Positions 5,299 through 8,045 of a DNA stretch of 8,045 bases are shown here, piece after piece. The translations under genes were made by a program, and so were the position numbers. Every line of letters begins with the position of its first letter. The stretch's first letter is position 1. The notes below the pieces were generated by a model. The model worked only from the letters and a program-made list of their open reading frames with translations. It did not search any database and was not told where the DNA came from. The stretch comes from Actinomycetes bacterium (lineage in GTDB: Bacteria; Actinomycetota; Actinomycetes; Mycobacteriales; Micromonosporaceae): positions 1-8,045 of the forward strand of contig JAEZGP010000681.1 of the NCBI GenBank assembly GCA_023437285.1, in the 5' to 3' direction.

Positions 5299-6809
5299 CC
5301 ACGGCGAAGCCCCAGCTCTGGTTCCTCACCGGCAGCCAGCACCTCTACGGTCCGGAGACGCTCGACCAGGTGGCCGACCAGTCGGCGCAGATCCAGCGGA
5401 TGCTGGCCGACTCGGGCGGGCTCAGCGCCGACATCGTCGGCAAGCCGGTGCTGACCGACTCCGCGGCGATCCGGCAGGTCATGCAGGAGGCCAACTCCGA
5501 CGCGAACTGTGTCGGGATCATCGCGTGGATGCACACGTTCTCCCCGGCCAAGATGTGGATCACCGGTCTGGACGTGCTGCGTAAGCCGTTGCTGCACCTG
5601 CACACGCAGCTCAACGAGGCCCTGCCGTGGGCGACGATAGACATGGACTTCATGAACCTCAACCAGGCCGCGCACGGCGACCGGGAGTTCGGGTTCGTGC
5701 AGACGCGCCTGGGCGTGCCGCGTAAGACGGTCGCGGGGCACGCGTCCGACCCGGACCTGGTGCGTCGCGTCGACGAGTGGGCGCGCGCGGCCGTGGGTCG
5801 CGCGCACTTGTACGGGCTGCGGCTGGCGCGCTTCGGCGACAACATGCGCGACGTCGCGGTGACCGAGGGCGACAAGGTCGAGGCGGAGCTGCGTTTCGGC
5901 GTCTCGGTGAACACGTACGGGGTCAACGACCTGGTCGCCGTGGTCGATCAGGTCGCCGACGCCGACATCGACACGCTGGTCAAGGAGTACGCCGACAGTT
6001 ACCGCCTGGCGCCGGAGTTGGCCAAGGGTGGGCAACGTCACGATTCGCTGCGTTATGCGGCGCGGATTGAGGCCGGTCTGCGGCAGTTCCTCACCGATGG
6101 TGGATTCGGTGCCTTCACCACGAACTTCGAGGACCTGGGTGGGCTGCGGCAGTTGCCCGGCTTGGCCGTGCAGCGACTGATGTCCGACGGGTACGGTTTC
6201 GGTGGCGAGGGCGACTGGAAGACGTCCACGCTGCTCGCGGCCGTGAAGGCGATGGGCGCGGGCAGTGGCCGTGGCACATCGTTCATGGAGGATTACACGT
6301 ACCATTTCGGTCCGGGCACGCCGAAGATCCTCGGCGCGCACATGCTGGAGGTGTGCCCGACCATCGCGTCAGCGCAGCCGTCCTGCGAGATCCACCCGCT
6401 GGGCATCGGCGGCCGGGAGGACCCGGTCCGGCTGGTCTTCGACGCGGCGTCCGGCCCCGGTGTGGTGATCGGCCTGGCGGACCTGGGTGACCGGTTCCGC
6501 CTGGTGGCCAACGAGATCACCGTGGTGCCGCCGGACGAGCCGTTGCCGAAGCTGCCCGTGGCCCGGGCGGTGTGGCAGCCGGCCCCGTCGCTGGCCACGT
6601 CGGCGGAGTGCTGGCTCACCGCCGGTGGCCCGCACCACACGGTACTGACCCAGGGTGTGAGCGCCGAGACGCTGCGCGACTTCGCTCACATGCTGCATAC
6701 CGAGTTGTTGGTGATCGACGAGAGCACGACGGCGCGTCAGTTCGCCGATCACCTGAGGTGGAACCAGGCCTACTACCGGCTGGCCCAGGGCCTGCCGGGC
6801 CGGGGCTGA
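5295..6809 (+). CDS. araA: L-arabinose isomerase
   Basis: It converts L-arabinose to L-ribulose, the first step of the pathway, in the cytoplasm using a divalent metal, normally Mn2+. The 504 residues match the family length. The N terminus [13 protein letters not shown] (7-19) is diagnostic. Metal ligands known from E. coli (E306, E333, H350, H450) correspond to E305 in [10 protein letters not shown]332 in [11 protein letters not shown]349 in GAHMLEVCP, and the HH pair 447-448 in GGPHHTV, so the enzyme should be active. The ATG overlaps the araD stop (ATGA), and AGGAG at 5282-5286 lies 8 nt upstream. From about 5997 codon use changes: 17 of the next 74 codons end in A or T, against 10 of the first 234. 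The reading frame is intact throughout. A GC-rich 7-bp stem lies at 6780-6803 near the end of the gene, without a T-run. Confidence 0.97.
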   Translation: MTTAKPQLWFLTGSQHLYGPETLDQVADQSAQIQRMLADSGGLSADIVGKPVLTDSAAIRQVMQEANSDANCVGIIAWMHTFSPAKMWITGLDVLRKPLLHLHTQLNEALPWATIDMDFMNLNQAAHGDREFGFVQTRLGVPRKTVAGHASDPDLVRRVDEWARAAVGRAHLYGLRLARFGDNMRDVAVTEGDKVEAELRFGVSVNTYGVNDLVAVVDQVADADIDTLVKEYADSYRLAPELAKGGQRHDSLRYAARIEAGLRQFLTDGGFGAFTTNFEDLGGLRQLPGLAVQRLMSDGYGFGGEGDWKTSTLLAAVKAMGAGSGRGTSFMEDYTYHFGPGTPKILGAHMLEVCPTIASAQPSCEIHPLGIGGREDPVRLVFDAASGPGVVIGLADLGDRFRLVANEITVVPPDEPLPKLPVARAVWQPAPSLATSAECWLTAGGPHHTVLTQGVSAETLRDFAHMLHTELLVIDESTTARQFADHLRWNQAYYRLAQGLPGRG

Positions 6810-6866
6810 TTCCGCTAGTTCCGCCCCCCATGTAACACCGCAACACACCCCCCGAGGAGAAGAACA

Positions 6867-7994
6867 ATGAAGTTCAACCGGATCGCGATGGCAGCCACCG
6901 CCATCGCGCTCACCGCGGCCATGGCCGCGTGTGGTTCGAGCGAGAAGGATGTCGACAAGGACACCGGCTCCGGCAGCAACGAGGGCGCCCTGGTCGGCGT
7001 GACCATGCCGACCAAGTCGTCGGAGCGCTGGATCAGCGACGGCGACAACGTCAAGAAGGCCCTTGAGGCGCTGGGCTACAAGGTCGACCTGCAGTACGCC
7101 GAGGACGACATCCCGACGCAGGTCAACCAGATCGAGAACCAGATCACCAACGGCGCCAAGCTGCTGATCATCGCGTCGATCGACGGCACGGCGATCACGT
7201 CGCAGCTGCAGCAGGCCGCGGACAAGAACATCCCGGTCATCGCCTACGACCGGCTCATCCGCAACAGCCCGAACGTGAGCTACTACGCCACCTTCGACAA
7301 CTTTAAGGTCGGTGTGCAGCAGGCCACCTCGCTGCTGGTCGGCCTGGGCATCAAGAAGGCCGACGGCACCGACGGCGACGCCAAGGGTCCGTTCAACGTC
7401 GAGCTGTTCGCCGGTTCGCCGGACGACAACAACGCCACGTTCTTCTTCAACGGCGCCATGTCGGTCCTGCAGCCCTACATCGACAACAAGACGCTGGTGG
7501 TCCGCAGCGGCCAGACCGACTTCAAGACGGTCGCGATCCTGCGGTGGAAGGCCGACACGGCGCAGAAGCGCATGGAGGACATCCTCACCAAGACGTACTC
7601 GTCGGGCGCCCGGGTCGACGGCGTGCTGTCGCCCTACGACGGCCTGTCGATCGGCATCCTGTCGGCGCTGAAGAGCAACGGCTACGGCACCACCGGCCAG
7701 AAGTACCCGGTCGTGACCGGTCAGGACGCCGAGCTCGCCTCCGTGAAGTCGATCATCGCGGGTGAGCAGTACTCCACCATCTACAAGGACACCCGCGAGC
7801 TGGCCAAGGTCACCGTCCAGATGGCCGACGCGGCGCTCAAGGGTCAGCAGCCCGAGGTGAACAACACCAAGGACTACGACAACGGCAACAAGGTCGTCCC
7901 GTCCTACCTGCTGGAGCCGATCATCGTCGACAAGACCAACTACGAGAAGGTCCTCGTCGACAGCGGCTACTACACCAAGGACCAGCTGGGCTGA
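6867..7994 (+). CDS. chvE: ChvE-like sugar-binding lipoprotein of an ABC importer
   Basis: The 375-residue protein is a periplasmic-binding-protein type I sugar receptor very close to Agrobacterium ChvE as I recall that sequence. Shared blocks include [15 protein letters not shown] (47-61), [11 protein letters not shown] (81-91), [20 protein letters not shown] (124-143), [20 protein letters not shown] (179-198), [11 protein letters not shown] (254-264), GQDAE (285-289) and [12 protein letters not shown] (294-305). The N terminus is a lipoprotein signal: KFNR, a hydrophobic stretch, then lipobox MAAC with Cys22, so it would be lipid-anchored on the outer face of the membrane. A Ser/Gly/Asp-rich linker (23-40) follows. 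ChvE proteins bind arabinose, galactose, xylose and other monosaccharides; L-arabinose is inferred here from araBDA. AGGAG (6855-6859) lies 7 nt before the ATG. The 57-nt gap after araA has no promoter or strong terminator, so co-transcription is likely. Matching ATPase and permease genes are expected just beyond the window. Confidence 0.93.
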   Translation: MKFNRIAMAATAIALTAAMAACGSSEKDVDKDTGSGSNEGALVGVTMPTKSSERWISDGDNVKKALEALGYKVDLQYAEDDIPTQVNQIENQITNGAKLLIIASIDGTAITSQLQQAADKNIPVIAYDRLIRNSPNVSYYATFDNFKVGVQQATSLLVGLGIKKADGTDGDAKGPFNVELFAGSPDDNNATFFFNGAMSVLQPYIDNKTLVVRSGQTDFKTVAILRWKADTAQKRMEDILTKTYSSGARVDGVLSPYDGLSIGILSALKSNGYGTTGQKYPVVTGQDAELASVKSIIAGEQYSTIYKDTRELAKVTVQMADAALKGQQPEVNNTKDYDNGNKVVPSYLLEPIIVDKTNYEKVLVDSGYYTKDQLG

Positions 7995-8004
7995 TCCGGC
8001 TCGT

Positions 8005-8045
8005 GGGGGGGGTGGGCGCCCCGGCCCGGCGGCCCCCCCCCCCCC
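8005..8045. other. G-run / C-run inverted repeat at the window edge
   Basis: Eight G at 8005-8012 and thirteen C at 8033-8045 flank GC-rich sequence and could pair into a very stable stem starting 10 nt after the chvE stop. It may be a processing stem or terminator that lowers expression of the transporter genes relative to the binding protein. Equally, the terminal C-run may be a sequencing or assembly artefact at a contig end. Confidence 0.3.

Noticed and set aside
5274..6341. 355-codon antisense open frame opposite araA
   Set aside because: Same GC-driven shadow pattern; the sense strand encodes an intact arabinose isomerase.
6780..6803. Hairpin at the end of araA as a terminator
   Set aside because: A 7-bp GC stem including one G-T pair and a 10-nt loop, entirely within the coding sequence and without a T-run. 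chvE follows in 57 nt with a good ribosome binding site and no promoter, so read-through is more likely.
6810..6866. Second operator or promoter before chvE
   Set aside because: Only a lone TAACA (6833-6837) resembles part of the ara operator; there is no inverted partner and no -35/-10 pair.
1..8045. tRNA or rRNA genes, CRISPR arrays, insertion sequences, phage or defence genes
   Set aside because: No cloverleaf-like segment, regular repeat-spacer array, transposase-like protein or terminal inverted repeats were seen; the window is metabolic and regulatory genes throughout.

Overview
The window reads as chromosomal DNA from a high-GC actinobacterium. The base composition is strongly GC-rich, third codon positions are nearly all G or C, two genes have the geometry of leaderless transcripts, and the L-arabinose genes run in the order araB-araD-araA, which is typical of actinobacteria (E. 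coli has araB-araA-araD). A Micromonosporaceae-like host is plausible but is only an inference. Nothing here looks like a phage, plasmid, insertion sequence, CRISPR array or defence locus.

Left part (1-2665). The window opens with what may be the last dozen codons of a rightward gene. A leftward gene follows (55-972) for a stand-alone 5'-3' exonuclease of the FEN/Pol I N-terminal type. A 55-bp divergent gap holds a perfect 12-bp palindrome lying between two facing -10 hexamers. Rightward from it come an acyl-CoA dehydrogenase (1028-2191) and a short Lrp/AsnC-family regulator (2219-2665). The regulator appears to be transcribed separately from its own leaderless promoter.

Regulatory gap (2666-2938). 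This 273-bp stretch has no credible gene but much structure: short direct repeats, a 16-bp near-palindrome, a 30-bp hairpin framed symmetrically by two copies of GCGCCTCA, and a TTGACA promoter whose spacer and -10 are covered by a TGTTAACGATAACA operator of LacI type. A strong Shine-Dalgarno sequence at 2928-2932 fixes the start of araB at 2939, not at the upstream in-frame start.

Right part (2939-7994). araB (ribulokinase), araD (ribulose-5-phosphate 4-epimerase) and araA (arabinose isomerase) are coupled by 4-nt overlaps (GTGA and ATGA). After 57 nt comes a lipoprotein very similar to the sugar-binding protein ChvE. Together they describe capture of an external monosaccharide, probably L-arabinose, and its conversion through L-ribulose and L-ribulose-5-phosphate to D-xylulose-5-phosphate. 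The ATPase and permease that ChvE needs (GguA/GguB type) and the regulator of the operon are not in the window; the transporter genes would be expected just past the right edge. The window ends in a G-run and C-run.

I see no clearly new biological system. The most useful leads are the repeat-framed hairpin and paired operators before araB, the overlapping divergent promoters at 1008-1027, the absence of an E. coli catalytic-site histidine in AraD, and a local change in codon use inside araA.
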